A stretch of DNA of 14,265 nucleotides, from positions 1 through 14,265 of the forward strand of contig QMPG01000043.1 in assembly GCA_003648455.1 (NCBI GenBank), read 5' to 3'. The DNA is from Bacteroidota bacterium (GTDB taxonomy: Bacteria > Bacteroidota > Bacteroidia > Bacteroidales > B39-G9). The notes under the pieces are model-generated. The model saw nothing but the letters and a program-made list of their open reading frames with translations, searched no databases and was not told the origin of the DNA. Below are positions 1 to 7,274 of the stretch, one piece after another. Every line of letters begins with the position of its first letter. Positions within the stretch are counted from its first letter, which is position 1. Position numbers and translations under genes: made by a program.

Positions 1-45
1 CAAATTTATCAAACGATATGGATTTGATATTATTCGGCATTAATT

Positions 46-100
46 TTTGGCTAAAGCCAAATAGATGTGTTCAATTTATACAACGGCATAAATGCCGTTG
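46..100. repeat. Two consecutive small hairpins (GGCtaaaGCC type and CAACGGCAT/ATGCCGTTG)
   Basis: Positions 46-61 form TTTGGC-taaa-GCCAAA. Positions 81-100 form a perfect 9-bp stem, CAACGGCAT-aa-ATGCCGTTG. A 'GGCTAAAGCC' hairpin followed about 20 nt later by a 'CGGC(n)GCCG' hairpin resembles dispersed intergenic repeats that I recall from Bacteroidota genomes. That family resemblance is from memory and unchecked. The stems are read directly from the sequence. Neither hairpin is followed by a clear T-tract, so a terminator role is not supported. Confidence 0.6.
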
Positions 101-162
101 CTAATTATACAGTTTAAAACAATATTATATTTCTAAATAAACTTATGTATTTATTCTATGAA

Positions 163-184
163 TGAGCCCATTTCGAAAAGTCTT
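163..184 (+). repeat. Partial copy of the end of the adk-upstream palindromic element
   Basis: This 22-nt stretch (TGAGCCCATTTCGAAAAG then TCTT) matches the reverse complement of 6444-6465 at 19 of 22 positions, and all three differences are C/T transitions. The matching stretch is the outer right arm of the palindromic element before adk. Similarity stops on both sides, so this is a fragment or a shared end motif. Confidence 0.5.
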
Positions 185-241
185 TTTGTTACAAATATAT
201 TAAAAACAAATTATATAGTCCCCAACTTTTGAACTTGAGCC

Positions 242-293
242 CTCGCTTGTGCTTTTATAAAAAAAAATAAGGTACAAGCGAGACGCTTGCACC
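242..293. repeat. Nested inverted repeat (CTCGCTTGT/ACAAGCGAG and GGTaCAAGCG/CGCTTGcACC)
   Basis: CTCGCTTGT at 242-250 pairs perfectly with ACAAGCGAG at 274-282. The second arm can also fold with the sequence after it: GGTaCAAGCG (271-280), loop AGA, CGCTTGcACC (284-293), with one mismatch. The two foldings exclude each other. The short palindrome of the form 'GGTGCAAGCGTCTCGCTTGTACC-like' reminds me of a dispersed Bacteroidota intergenic repeat, but this is unverified. Confidence 0.55.
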
Positions 294-299
294 AGTGGT

Positions 300-338
300 A
301 AAAACAAAAATGCCGAACAAATTAATAGTTCGGCATTT
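300..338 (-). terminator. Rho-independent terminator downstream of the TolC-type gene
   Basis: AAATGCCGAAC (308-318) and GTTCGGCATTT (328-338) form a perfect 11-bp stem with a 9-nt loop. Read on the minus strand, the stem is followed at once by TTTTTGTTTTT (complement of 300-310), the classic terminator tail. It lies about 70 nt beyond the stop codon of the minus-strand TolC-type gene, which supports the assignment. On the plus strand only a weaker T-run follows. Confidence 0.75.
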
Positions 339-406
339 ATCTTTTTCATGCAACTAATTGCAATGAATACTCTGTATAAAAAAATTATTACGGTTAATCA
401 AATTTA

Positions 407-1753
407 TTATAACTGAATTTGTTTTCCTTGATAAAAATCAAGAATTTTTAATTTGAAAATATATTGATATTTAGCTTGTAATAAGTCTGACTTTGCTTTA
501 TTCAAATTATTTTTCGATGTGTTAAAATCAAGAGAATTAACTAAACCAAGGTTAAATTTTTGTTGAGTATATTTAAACGATTCCTCCATTGATACAAGAG
601 CTTCTTTTCTTGCCTGATAACTTTCCAAAGCAGCATTTGCATCAGAAATTGCCTGCTGAATATCTTTATAAACCTGTTGTTTTGTGAGGTCGTAATCGTA
701 CTTTGCAGATAGTAATGATATTTTTGCATTATCTACACTCGTTTTTACAGCAAACTTATTAAAAATCGGAATTGAAAGACTAAAAGATATTTGAGAACCG
801 GCATAATCACCTAATTGATCTTTGTACGAATAATCAGCAGTCGGGTCTAAGGGATCTTTAGCCAATTCTGAATATCGAGAGTAGTAACTACCTCTAAGCG
901 ACAACTGAGGGTATCTTTGTCCTTTTGAAATTAACAAGTTTTTCTCACTGCCTTTCATTCTATACTTTGCACTTTTTATTTGTGGAAAATTATTTTCTGC
1001 TTGAGCATATATTGTGTCAATAACCGGTATTTCTCCAATATTTGAGATACTCAATTCAGGCACTTCAATTTCAAAATTTCCAATAGAATCTAAATCTAAC
1101 ATTTGAGTCAATGTTAAATAAGACATATTAAGTTGATTTTTATTATTAATAACACTTACTTTCTCTGTTGCTTGTTGCGAAATTATTTCGAGCAAACTAC
1201 CTTTTGCCAAATTACCGGCATCAACTAACTTTTTTGTTCTTTCAACCTGTTGCTTTGTAATTTCCAGTTCGTTTTCAGAATTGCTTAGTGCTTCCTTATT
1301 AAATAAAATTTGAAGATAAGCAGAAACAATATTTAATGAAATGTCATTCTTAGCCTTTTCAACATCTTGTAAACTTGCAAGTAAATTAAACTCATTTTGC
1401 TTAACGGCGTTATAATCTCTTAAACCGTTAAATAAATTTACTTGTGCTTGAAGTGCCATGTTCCCACTCTGAAATTTCTGATCAACATATTGATATGAGC
1501 TCATATCGGCAGTTTTACCAAAACTAAAGCTGTGAGATGCCGAACCGTTTAAAGATGGTAAAAGATTGTACTTTGATTGCTTTAAATTATTTTCTGAAAT
1601 TTCAGAATTTAATTTCTGTTTCTTTATTTGAATATTATTATCTAAAGCATAATTAATACATTTTTGCAAACCCCAACTTTCTTGTGAAAATCCATTTGTT
1701 GAAAAGGCGAAAAATAATACTAATAAAAGGGATGTTAATTTTACATTTTTCAT
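407..1753 (-). CDS. TolC-family outer-membrane efflux channel protein
   Basis: The 448-residue product has the length and composition of TolC-family outer-membrane factors, which form a trimeric barrel and periplasmic tunnel for efflux pumps or type I secretion. A signal peptide covers about residues 1-23 (lysines, then a hydrophobic stretch ending FSQ). The mature part starts with the usual 'LQKCINYALDNNIQIKKQKL' segment of the first OEP repeat. Long Gln/Lys/Asn-rich amphipathic helices follow, and a second similar repeat begins about residue 245 (TIYAQAENNFPQIKSAKYRM). The ATG at 1753 is chosen because the signal peptide starts there. No membrane-fusion protein or RND/ABC transporter gene is adjacent in the window, so its pump partner is unknown. 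A candidate promoter lies upstream and a terminator downstream, so it is probably transcribed alone. Confidence 0.9.
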   Translation of the reverse strand: MKNVKLTSLLLVLFFAFSTNGFSQESWGLQKCINYALDNNIQIKKQKLNSEISENNLKQSKYNLLPSLNGSASHSFSFGKTADMSSYQYVDQKFQSGNMALQAQVNLFNGLRDYNAVKQNEFNLLASLQDVEKAKNDISLNIVSAYLQILFNKEALSNSENELEITKQQVERTKKLVDAGNLAKGSLLEIISQQATEKVSVINNKNQLNMSYLTLTQMLDLDSIGNFEIEVPELSISNIGEIPVIDTIYAQAENNFPQIKSAKYRMKGSEKNLLISKGQRYPQLSLRGSYYSRYSELAKDPLDPTADYSYKDQLGDYAGSQISFSLSIPIFNKFAVKTSVDNAKISLLSAKYDYDLTKQQVYKDIQQAISDANAALESYQARKEALVSMEESFKYTQQKFNLGLVNSLDFNTSKNNLNKAKSDLLQAKYQYIFKLKILDFYQGKQIQL

Positions 1754-1818
1754 GTGCTTTTTGTATTTTGTTTACATTAAATTTTCAGTGTTTATAAAAA
1801 AATCGTTTTACATTTAGA

Positions 1819-1851
1819 CAAAATTATTTAATAATTTATTCCAAATCAAAA
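1819..1851 (-). promoter_or_regulatory. Candidate Bacteroidota-type promoter for the TolC-type gene
   Basis: On the minus strand TAATTTTG (complement of 1819-1826) fits the Bacteroidota -7 consensus TAnnTTTG. A TTTTG lies 20 nt upstream (complement of 1847-1851), a plausible -33 element. The start codon would be about 60 nt downstream of the transcription start. AT-rich DNA makes chance matches common. Confidence 0.45.
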
Positions 1852-1944
1852 TTTAATTATTAATAAAACGACAAAAAGAATATTTTATTTTCAATAATTA
1901 TGACGTATCAGACCAATTATAAGTTACAGAAAATTTATAATATA

Positions 1945-4047
1945 TTAGAATTTATATCTTAATTGAAATGTTAATTCGGTTTTAGTTTTGCCTGTTATTT
2001 CATTAAGTCCTGAGCCAATTACGCTTTTATTTGAATAGTAAGTTTGGGCATATCTTAACCAAAAATCAATTTTATTTAATGAATATTTTAGAGTGAGATA
2101 GGTTCTAACTCCTTTTGTTGAGTAAGCCGGAATTGAATAAGCATATAAAACATCAGTTTCGTAAGCATAAATTCTGGCGTTATATGAATCTGTATCAAAA
2201 ATACCATACCTGAAAGATACGTTTAACGGCAATGCTTTAGGATGATAAATAATATCCTGATAAATTAAATAACCATTTTCGCTGTCAGCATCACCTTTAG
2301 TAAACCTGACTAACTCAATACGATTTTTTAATTGCAACTCATCCAATACTTTGTAAGAAATATTATACCGTAAGTGCAAATTACTTACATCAACCAAATA
2401 TTTTGCGTCACTGGGGTTTGTCAATTCTTCCTCATCAACATTTAACGATTTAGTTTCGTTTTTAATTCTCCAATACATCTGCACTTTGCGTGATAAACGA
2501 AAATCTACCTGAGCAAGATAATCAACACCATTAGAAAGAGCCGAAGCTCCTGATTTTATCCACGGAAATTTATAAGTGTCATAATAAGCCGATATTTTCC
2601 AATGCTTAATAGGATGTATTTCTGTTCCAATATAAATACCTTTTTCATTAACATTTTTAGTGTTTTCGGCAAAAGCATTGCTATACAAAGCCTGATAATC
2701 GCGCGCATAATCTCTGTGAACTATTGAAACCGACATTTGTGGTGCAATGCTTGCAACAGCTCCATTAATATATGCCATTGCACCATTAAAACTTCTTGCA
2801 AGCTCACCAAAAAAGTAAATATTTCTTATTCCAAATTGATAATCAAGGCTCAGGTTTGAATTCTCAGAACCTGTAAAATCAAACTGATTATAAGGTGTTA
2901 TTGTTTTTACTAAATCGGCTCCATACTTATATTTCACATAAGTAACTCCTACTTTAAAAGCTTTCTTGTTAAAAGTTATATTTCCTCCAAATAAATTTTC
3001 GTCAATAGCATGTTTATCATATAATTGAGAGGGAGTTGCATGAATTCCTGAAGCTAAAAACGATGAAACATATCTTACTTCCTCATCAAGAGTATCAGCC
3101 TCAGATAAATTTGCATCAATCTTCTTTTTTGAGATAAAAGTAGAAAAATTAAAATCTTTAAAAGAAACTGTTGCAGCCGCTCCTCTCATAAAATTATTTT
3201 CATCGGCTGATGAGTATTTGCTTATCCCCTGTGCTTTTCTTTTAACATCTAACACATAAGACGATTTGCCGGTTGCCATTCCTGACCAAAGATTAAGACC
3301 TTGCCCAAATCTGAGTTTATAATCACCAACAACAAGTGTTTTTAGATGTCCGAAATTACTTAACTGCAGATGAACCGAATAAAAATCAAAACCGTTTTTT
3401 TGTGTGCCTTTAAAAAATTCCTCACCGGGATCTTTCTCTGCAGTAAATCCATAAGCAATTTTATTCTTATAATGATATTTGTACCTAGTATAAATTTTTA
3501 AACGATTTCCGAGATATCTTGAATTTGGAGAACTCATTAAAGCACTGTCTGAGATAGGCATAAAACCTTCTTGGTCTTCAACCGTTGATTTAACTCGTAA
3601 AAAATATTGATTACTTCCATATCTGACTGCTCTTTTTAAAGAAAATTTTTGAGCTTCGGTTTTACTCGACACAGTAATAAAAGGTAATATTTTTTGAATA
3701 AGCTCGGGAGTAAATCCATAAACTAACTGCAATTCATAAATACTTAACATTTGTCCGTTTTTACTAATATAACGCAACAAACTCTTAATCTGAAAATCAT
3801 TTAAAATATGTAACTTTTCAAGATCTTCTTCTGTTGCAATATTTAAGTTTAACGGATTATTAATAAAAAAATTAAAGTCATCAAACAATGAAGTGTAATC
3901 TAATTCCTCATCAGAGCTTTCTGCAATATTTTCAATTAAATCTTCAATTAATTGTTGGCTGTCAACAACCTCTTGCGAAAATAAAAATTTTACAAAAAGA
4001 AAAAAGAAAATGAAAAGCAGAATTTTATATTTAAACATTTTATTCAT
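1945..4047 (-). CDS. Helix-hairpin-helix domain outer-membrane barrel protein
   Basis: This is a 700-residue exported protein. A hydrophobic signal segment spans residues 8-24 (ends FLFSQE) and is followed by an acidic stretch at about 30-55. Residues 65-124 (NPLNLNIATEEDLEKL... then LLRYISKNGQMLSIYELQLVYGF) look like tandem helix-hairpin-helix motifs of the ComEA/T2SK-like type. From about 140 to the end the sequence alternates aromatic and polar residues (for example YGFTAEKDP, FRYGIFDTD) and closes on LRYKF, the terminal-Phe pattern of outer-membrane barrels. I infer a periplasmic HHH domain attached to a large barrel. Proteins with this architecture are common in Bacteroidota, but I know of no established function; in ComEA HHH binds DNA, which is not shown here. 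The gene follows the PorV-like gene by 14 nt and is probably co-transcribed with it. The start could also be the ATG three codons downstream. Confidence 0.75.
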   Translation of the reverse strand: MNKMFKYKILLFIFFFLFVKFLFSQEVVDSQQLIEDLIENIAESSDEELDYTSLFDDFNFFINNPLNLNIATEEDLEKLHILNDFQIKSLLRYISKNGQMLSIYELQLVYGFTPELIQKILPFITVSSKTEAQKFSLKRAVRYGSNQYFLRVKSTVEDQEGFMPISDSALMSSPNSRYLGNRLKIYTRYKYHYKNKIAYGFTAEKDPGEEFFKGTQKNGFDFYSVHLQLSNFGHLKTLVVGDYKLRFGQGLNLWSGMATGKSSYVLDVKRKAQGISKYSSADENNFMRGAAATVSFKDFNFSTFISKKKIDANLSEADTLDEEVRYVSSFLASGIHATPSQLYDKHAIDENLFGGNITFNKKAFKVGVTYVKYKYGADLVKTITPYNQFDFTGSENSNLSLDYQFGIRNIYFFGELARSFNGAMAYINGAVASIAPQMSVSIVHRDYARDYQALYSNAFAENTKNVNEKGIYIGTEIHPIKHWKISAYYDTYKFPWIKSGASALSNGVDYLAQVDFRLSRKVQMYWRIKNETKSLNVDEEELTNPSDAKYLVDVSNLHLRYNISYKVLDELQLKNRIELVRFTKGDADSENGYLIYQDIIYHPKALPLNVSFRYGIFDTDSYNARIYAYETDVLYAYSIPAYSTKGVRTYLTLKYSLNKIDFWLRYAQTYYSNKSVIGSGLNEITGKTKTELTFQLRYKF

Positions 4048-4061
4048 AACAATCTCAATTT

Positions 4062-4889
4062 CTACTTAAATTTATAATTAATTGAAAAATGAGAAGTCAT
4101 AGGTAATACTTCATGAGTTGAAAAGGCAATGTCAAAATTAAAGCGTTTAAAGGCATAACCTATTCCAAAAAAATTCTGATTGGGATTTGCAGAAATACCT
4201 GTTCGAAGATAAAGATTTTTAAAAAAATTATATTCAATCCCTGTTCTGTATGTGGGTTTATAATCTAATTCTTTGTCTGTTTCAATTGTTAACAGAACTT
4301 TGTCTGAGAACTTATATCCAATACCAAACCTAAATATTGTTGGAACTCTTTCATCTTGATAAGCTGCAAATTTTGAACGAGTTGGATTATAAACATGTGC
4401 ACCAATAGTCAAATTTTTTACAGGTTCAGACATTAATCCTAACTCAAAAACAAATGTTCCTTTATTTCCATATTCATCACCAACAAAGGTGTTTAAATAA
4501 TCAAATTGAAGTCCGACCGAAAATTTTTCACTAAGTTTTCGGGCATATGCCAAACCAAATTTACTCTCACTGTATTTTGAATAACCAAAGTGAGTAACAC
4601 TAGCTCCAAAGTTACCAGTCTTTGTTGGCAGCACAAAAGCAAAAGATTTAACCCCTAACTCCGAAATATTAAATCGATTTTCGAAATAAGAACCGGCATA
4701 AATGTTATTAAGATAAGCCAATCCTGCTTGATTATGATAAACAGACCACACATCATAAGTCATAACAGTAGAATTTGCCATTCCTGCAGAGCGAGCTCCA
4801 ACAGGATAATTTTCACTACCGGCAAAACTGTTATTCTTTATGGTGATAAAAAAACATATTAAAAATAATAATTGAAATAATTTCTTCAT
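4062..4889 (-). CDS. PorV/PorQ-like outer-membrane barrel protein
   Basis: The 275-residue protein has a signal peptide (MKKLFQLLFLICFF..., cleaved near residue 24). Its mature N-terminus, GARSAGMANSTVMTYDVWSVYHNQAGLA, matches the pattern of the PorV/PorQ and FadL-related families (GARaaGMg...a..D..a...NPAGLA). The remainder is antiparallel barrel-like sequence with alternating Gly and aromatic residues, ending FSINYKFK. PorV and PorQ work at the outer membrane in type IX secretion, PorV as a shuttle for cargo, but many family members have no known link to that pathway and no other type IX gene is visible here. It is the first gene of a two-gene unit with the HHH-barrel gene. At 275 residues it is shorter than PorV proper (about 380-400) and close to the smaller family members. 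Confidence 0.7.
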   Translation of the reverse strand: MKKLFQLLFLICFFITIKNNSFAGSENYPVGARSAGMANSTVMTYDVWSVYHNQAGLAYLNNIYAGSYFENRFNISELGVKSFAFVLPTKTGNFGASVTHFGYSKYSESKFGLAYARKLSEKFSVGLQFDYLNTFVGDEYGNKGTFVFELGLMSEPVKNLTIGAHVYNPTRSKFAAYQDERVPTIFRFGIGYKFSDKVLLTIETDKELDYKPTYRTGIEYNFFKNLYLRTGISANPNQNFFGIGYAFKRFNFDIAFSTHEVLPMTSHFSINYKFK

Positions 4890-4992
4890 TAATTTAGTAT
4901 TTTATATTTAGTCTTTAAAAAAAACTCTGCAATTGGGCTGTGACTGAAATTTTATAAAAAATATCAATATAACCATTTAACTATATTTTCAA

Positions 4993-5105
4993 ATTGCCAA
5001 AATTTGGGTACTTCTAATGCGGGGTTTACTTGCGTGAGCTCACCGCCAGCTGGCGGTTCGGTTCCCGCTTTACTGCCCACTATCCATCGTTAATTCACTT
5101 TATTT
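4993..5105 (-). repeat. Structured intergenic repeat, copy 1 (long form, truncated left end)
   Basis: Read on the minus strand, 5089 down to 5000 matches 10531-10620 at 87 of 90 positions. It contains the palindrome ACCGCCAGCTGGCGGT, the TGAGCTCA palindrome, GCGGG...CCCGC arms and a CCAAAATTT motif. The left hairpin present in copies 2 and 3 is lost: a 9-nt segment between two GAATT repeats is missing, and the remaining similarity (AAGTGAATT) runs into the last codons and stop of purE. No transposase is encoded nearby. Confidence 0.85.
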
Positions 5106-5602
5106 TTATATTTAATTTTCGCCAAATCGTTATTAGCTTTAATTATTTTCTCTTCAAGTTGGGATTTAAATTTTTTTACTTTTTCAAGAATATCTTCATC
5201 AGCAACAGCAAGAATTTCAGCAGCAAGAATACCTGCATTTTTTGCTCCATCAATAGCAACCGTAGCAACAGGAATACCCGATGGCATTTGCAAAATTGAC
5301 AGAATGGAATCCCAACCATCGAGTGAATTCGACGACTTTATTGGCACTCCAATAACCGGAACCGGTGTTAATGCAGCAACAATTCCCGGTAAATGTGCAG
5401 CACCACCTGCACCTGCAATTATAACACGAATACCTCTTTCGTGAGCATTTTTCGAAAAATCTATAGCTTGTTGTGGTGTCCTATGTGCTGAAAGTGCATT
5501 AATTTCAAAAGGAATTTCAAATTCATCTAATATTTGAGCAGCCTGTTCCATTATTGGTAAATCTGATGTACTGCCCATTATGATACTTACTTTTGCATTC
5601 AT
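5090..5602 (-). CDS. purE: N5-carboxyaminoimidazole ribonucleotide mutase (PurE)
   Basis: PurE converts N5-CAIR to CAIR in de novo purine synthesis in the cytoplasm. At 170 residues it is of normal class I length. Visible motifs are GSTSD (10-14, substrate phosphate region), SAHRTP (38-43, with the catalytic His40), AGAGGAAHLPG (63-73) and MPSGIPVATV (106-115). The start MNAKVSIIMGSTSD is the usual spacing before the first motif. No purK gene, the usual partner that supplies N5-CAIR, is adjacent. purE is divergent from hpt, another purine gene, across a 128-nt gap. Its 3' end is unusual: the stop codon (5090-5092) and the last few codons lie within or against repeat copy 1. The final residues NKVN are beyond the conserved fold and may come from the repeat. 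Confidence 0.97.
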   Translation of the reverse strand: MNAKVSIIMGSTSDLPIMEQAAQILDEFEIPFEINALSAHRTPQQAIDFSKNAHERGIRVIIAGAGGAAHLPGIVAALTPVPVIGVPIKSSNSLDGWDSILSILQMPSGIPVATVAIDGAKNAGILAAEILAVADEDILEKVKKFKSQLEEKIIKANNDLAKIKYKNKVN

Positions 5603-5730
5603 AAAAAATTATTAAACTAGTTTATAATAATTATCTACTTTTTATTTTATATTTTCGCACAAGATAATAAAAAATAATTAATTCAAATTTAGAATAATTT
5701 ACTATTTTAGTACTTTAAAAAATTCAAATC

Positions 5731-6273
5731 ATGACAGAAAAAATAAAAGTTTTAGATAAAGAATTCAAAATATCAATTCATTATAACGAAATACAAAAAA
5801 GAGTTGAAGAATTAGCAAAAACTATTGACAATGATTTAAAAAGCAAAGATGTTATTTTTCTTGGAATCTTGAACGGATCATTTATGTTTGCTGCCGATTT
5901 ATTTAAAAATATTAAAATAGACTGCCAAATTTCATTTCTTAAATTAGCTTCATACCAAGGCACATCTACTACAGGCAAAATTAAAAGACTAATTGGTTTA
6001 AATGAAGACTTAAAAGGCAAAACAGTTGTTATTCTTGAAGATATAATAGATACCGGAATTACCATAGAGAACATTATTAAGCAATTAAAAGGTTATGAGC
6101 CTGACGAAATAAAAATATCAACATTATTATTTAAACCTACAGCTTATCAAAAAGACATAAAAATTGATTATGTTGGTTTTGAAATACCAAATGATTTTAT
6201 TTTGGGATATGGCTTAGATTATAATGGATATGCTAGAAATCTAAAACACATTTACACACTTTGTAATTCGTGA
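5731..6273 (+). CDS. hpt: Hypoxanthine phosphoribosyltransferase
   Basis: This cytoplasmic purine-salvage enzyme joins hypoxanthine (often also guanine) to PRPP to give IMP or GMP. The 180-residue protein carries the PRPP-binding signature VVILEDIIDTG (99-109), with the acidic pair E103/D104 and Asp107 in the catalytic loop. LKLASYQGTST (70-80) corresponds to the flexible active-site loop, and VGFEIPNDFILGYGLDY (148-164) to the purine-binding and Mg-binding segment. The length is typical of bacterial enzymes. The ATG is preceded by AT-rich sequence without a Shine-Dalgarno, as is usual in Bacteroidota. It is divergent from purE and is followed by adk after a 218-nt gap filled by low-complexity sequence and a palindromic element. 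Confidence 0.95.
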   Translation: MTEKIKVLDKEFKISIHYNEIQKRVEELAKTIDNDLKSKDVIFLGILNGSFMFAADLFKNIKIDCQISFLKLASYQGTSTTGKIKRLIGLNEDLKGKTVVILEDIIDTGITIENIIKQLKGYEPDEIKISTLLFKPTAYQKDIKIDYVGFEIPNDFILGYGLDYNGYARNLKHIYTLCNS

Positions 6274-6320
6274 TTTGTAATTAGAAACTGAAAACTGAAA
6301 ATTAAAGACTGAGGACTTGA

Positions 6321-6474
6321 AACATTAAACATTGAAGCTACTCCGAAAACAAATAATACGTTATTGCGAACGCAGTGAAGCAATTTTTATGTATTGATTA
6401 TCAACAGATTGCTTCGGGCTTCGTCCTCGCAATGACGGCTATGAAGGCTTTTCGAAGTGGACTCAACATTAAAC
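6321..6474. repeat. Nested palindromic element flanked by 10-bp direct repeats (MITE-like)
   Basis: The 10-mer AACATTAAAC occurs at 6321-6330 and 6465-6474 and flanks 134 bp. Inside, outer arms 6334-6349 and 6449-6464 pair at 12 of 16 positions. Inner arms 6363-6384 (ATTGCGAACG...GAAGCAAT) and 6408-6433 (ATTGCTTCGG...TCGCAAT) pair at both ends. 'ATTGCTTCG...CGCAATGACG' arms resemble palindromic repeats that I recall from several phyla. The direct repeats could be a target duplication, but the neighbouring AT-rich repeats (such as ACTGAAAACTGAAAA at about 6287-6301) weaken that reading. Confidence 0.6.
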
Positions 6475-6491
6475 TTTTAACTTTCACTGCT

Positions 6492-7067
6492 ATGCTAAAC
6501 ATTGTCATTTTTGGACCTCCGGGATCGGGTAAAGGTACACAATCAGAAAAAATACTTAAAAAATATAAGCTGATACATTTATCAACCGGTGATATTCTCC
6601 GCAATGCTATTGCGAAAGAAACACCTCTTGGTATTATGGCAAAAAAATATATGGATAAAGGAGAATTAGTGCCTGATAAAGATGTTATCCAGATGGTAAT
6701 TAATAAGCTGGATAAAAATACAGAAGCAAATGGCTATATTTTTGATGGTTTTCCAAGAACTCAAAATCAGGCTAAATTTCTTAAAAACCTTCTGAAAGAA
6801 CGAAACACAAAAATTAATGTTATGGTAACTCTCGATGTTAATCATGATGAGTTAGTAAAACGTTTATTAAACAGGAGTAAAGAAATGAATCGCTCTGACG
6901 ACAAAAACGTTTCTATTATTGAAAACCGAATAAATATTTATAACAAACAAACAGCCCCAATAATTGAATTTTATAAAAAAGAAAATAAATATCAATCTGT
7001 TGACGGGATGGGAACTGTTGATAAAATTTTTGAGCGTATTTGTACAATTATTGATAAATATAAATAA
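6492..7067 (+). CDS. adk: Adenylate kinase
   Basis: The enzyme catalyses ATP + AMP to 2 ADP in the cytoplasm. From the ATG at 6492 the product is 191 residues, the usual size for Bacteroidota. The P-loop GPPGSGKGTQ is at 8-17, the AMP-binding segment LSTGDILRN at 30-38, and DGFPRT at 85-90. A short LID without zinc-binding cysteines lies about 127-137 (NRSKEMNRSDD). The frame is open further upstream (GTG at 6375, ATGs at 6432 and 6441), but those codons fall in the palindromic element and would add up to 39 residues before the conserved start MLNIVIFGPPGSGKG, so 6492 is preferred. It follows hpt and precedes obgE, a purine/GTPase grouping that I recall as common in this phylum. Confidence 0.95.
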   Translation: MLNIVIFGPPGSGKGTQSEKILKKYKLIHLSTGDILRNAIAKETPLGIMAKKYMDKGELVPDKDVIQMVINKLDKNTEANGYIFDGFPRTQNQAKFLKNLLKERNTKINVMVTLDVNHDELVKRLLNRSKEMNRSDDKNVSIIENRINIYNKQTAPIIEFYKKENKYQSVDGMGTVDKIFERICTIIDKYK

Positions 7068-7223
7068 TGCTATAGCTCACTCTTTTGAGTTTGCAATCCG
7101 AAAGTTCCATGTTGCTTTTACTTATTTATTATTTCAGATTACAAATTAGAAAGAGCATTAGTTATGATTTTTACGTAAAAAAACTTTAAAAGTCGTAAGG
7201 GTTAAAAAATGTTTTTTTCTTCG

Positions 7224-7231
7224 TACTTTTG
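7224..7231 (+). promoter_or_regulatory. Candidate -7 promoter element for obgE
   Basis: TACTTTTG is an exact fit to the Bacteroidota -7 consensus TAnnTTTG and lies 43 nt before the obgE ATG. This would leave a leader of about 35-40 nt. No clear TTTG -33 element is seen at the expected distance. The 207-nt gap after adk shows no clear terminator; a perfect AT palindrome (TTTTTACGTAAAAA, 7168-7181) lies in it. Confidence 0.5.
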
Positions 7232-7274
7232 TTCTCTCAAAATTATTATTCATAAATAAATCAATATCACAAAT

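Larger units (their letters stand above)
1..406. other. Gene-free segment rich in inverted repeats
   Basis: I see no coding region here on either strand. The segment holds a hairpin pair (46-100), a short stretch also present near adk (163-184), a nested inverted repeat (242-293) and a hairpin with a T-tract on the minus strand (300-338). The rest is AT-rich filler. It is the 3' flank of the minus-strand TolC-type gene. Confidence 0.7.

Noticed and set aside
345..368. TTCATGCAA...TTGCAATGAAT resembling the hairpin of the three-copy repeat
   Set aside because: The loop differs in length and sequence, no other part of the repeat is present, and the stem is imperfect. Chance similarity in AT-rich DNA is as likely.
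4062..4889. Calling this a type IX secretion component (PorV proper)
   Set aside because: The N-terminal motif fits the broad family, but the protein is much shorter than PorV and no other type IX gene is visible.
5000..5089. Repeat copy 1 as a rho-independent terminator for purE
   Set aside because: It has strong palindromes but no T-tract after them, and copy 2 lies upstream of two divergent genes where a terminator role makes little sense.
5030..5299. Plus-strand open frame opposite purE
   Set aside because: It is antisense to the well-supported purE gene and the repeat, with a Phe/Asn-rich low-complexity translation and no recognisable domain.
6375..6491. Longer adk start (GTG at 6375, or ATG at 6432 or 6441)
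   Set aside because: These codons lie in the palindromic element, and the conserved adenylate kinase N-terminus MLNIVIFGPPGSGKG starts at 6492.
6964..7149. Plus-strand open frame overlapping the adk 3' end
   Set aside because: It overlaps adk in another frame, has no start context or family pattern, and is best explained by AT-rich chance.
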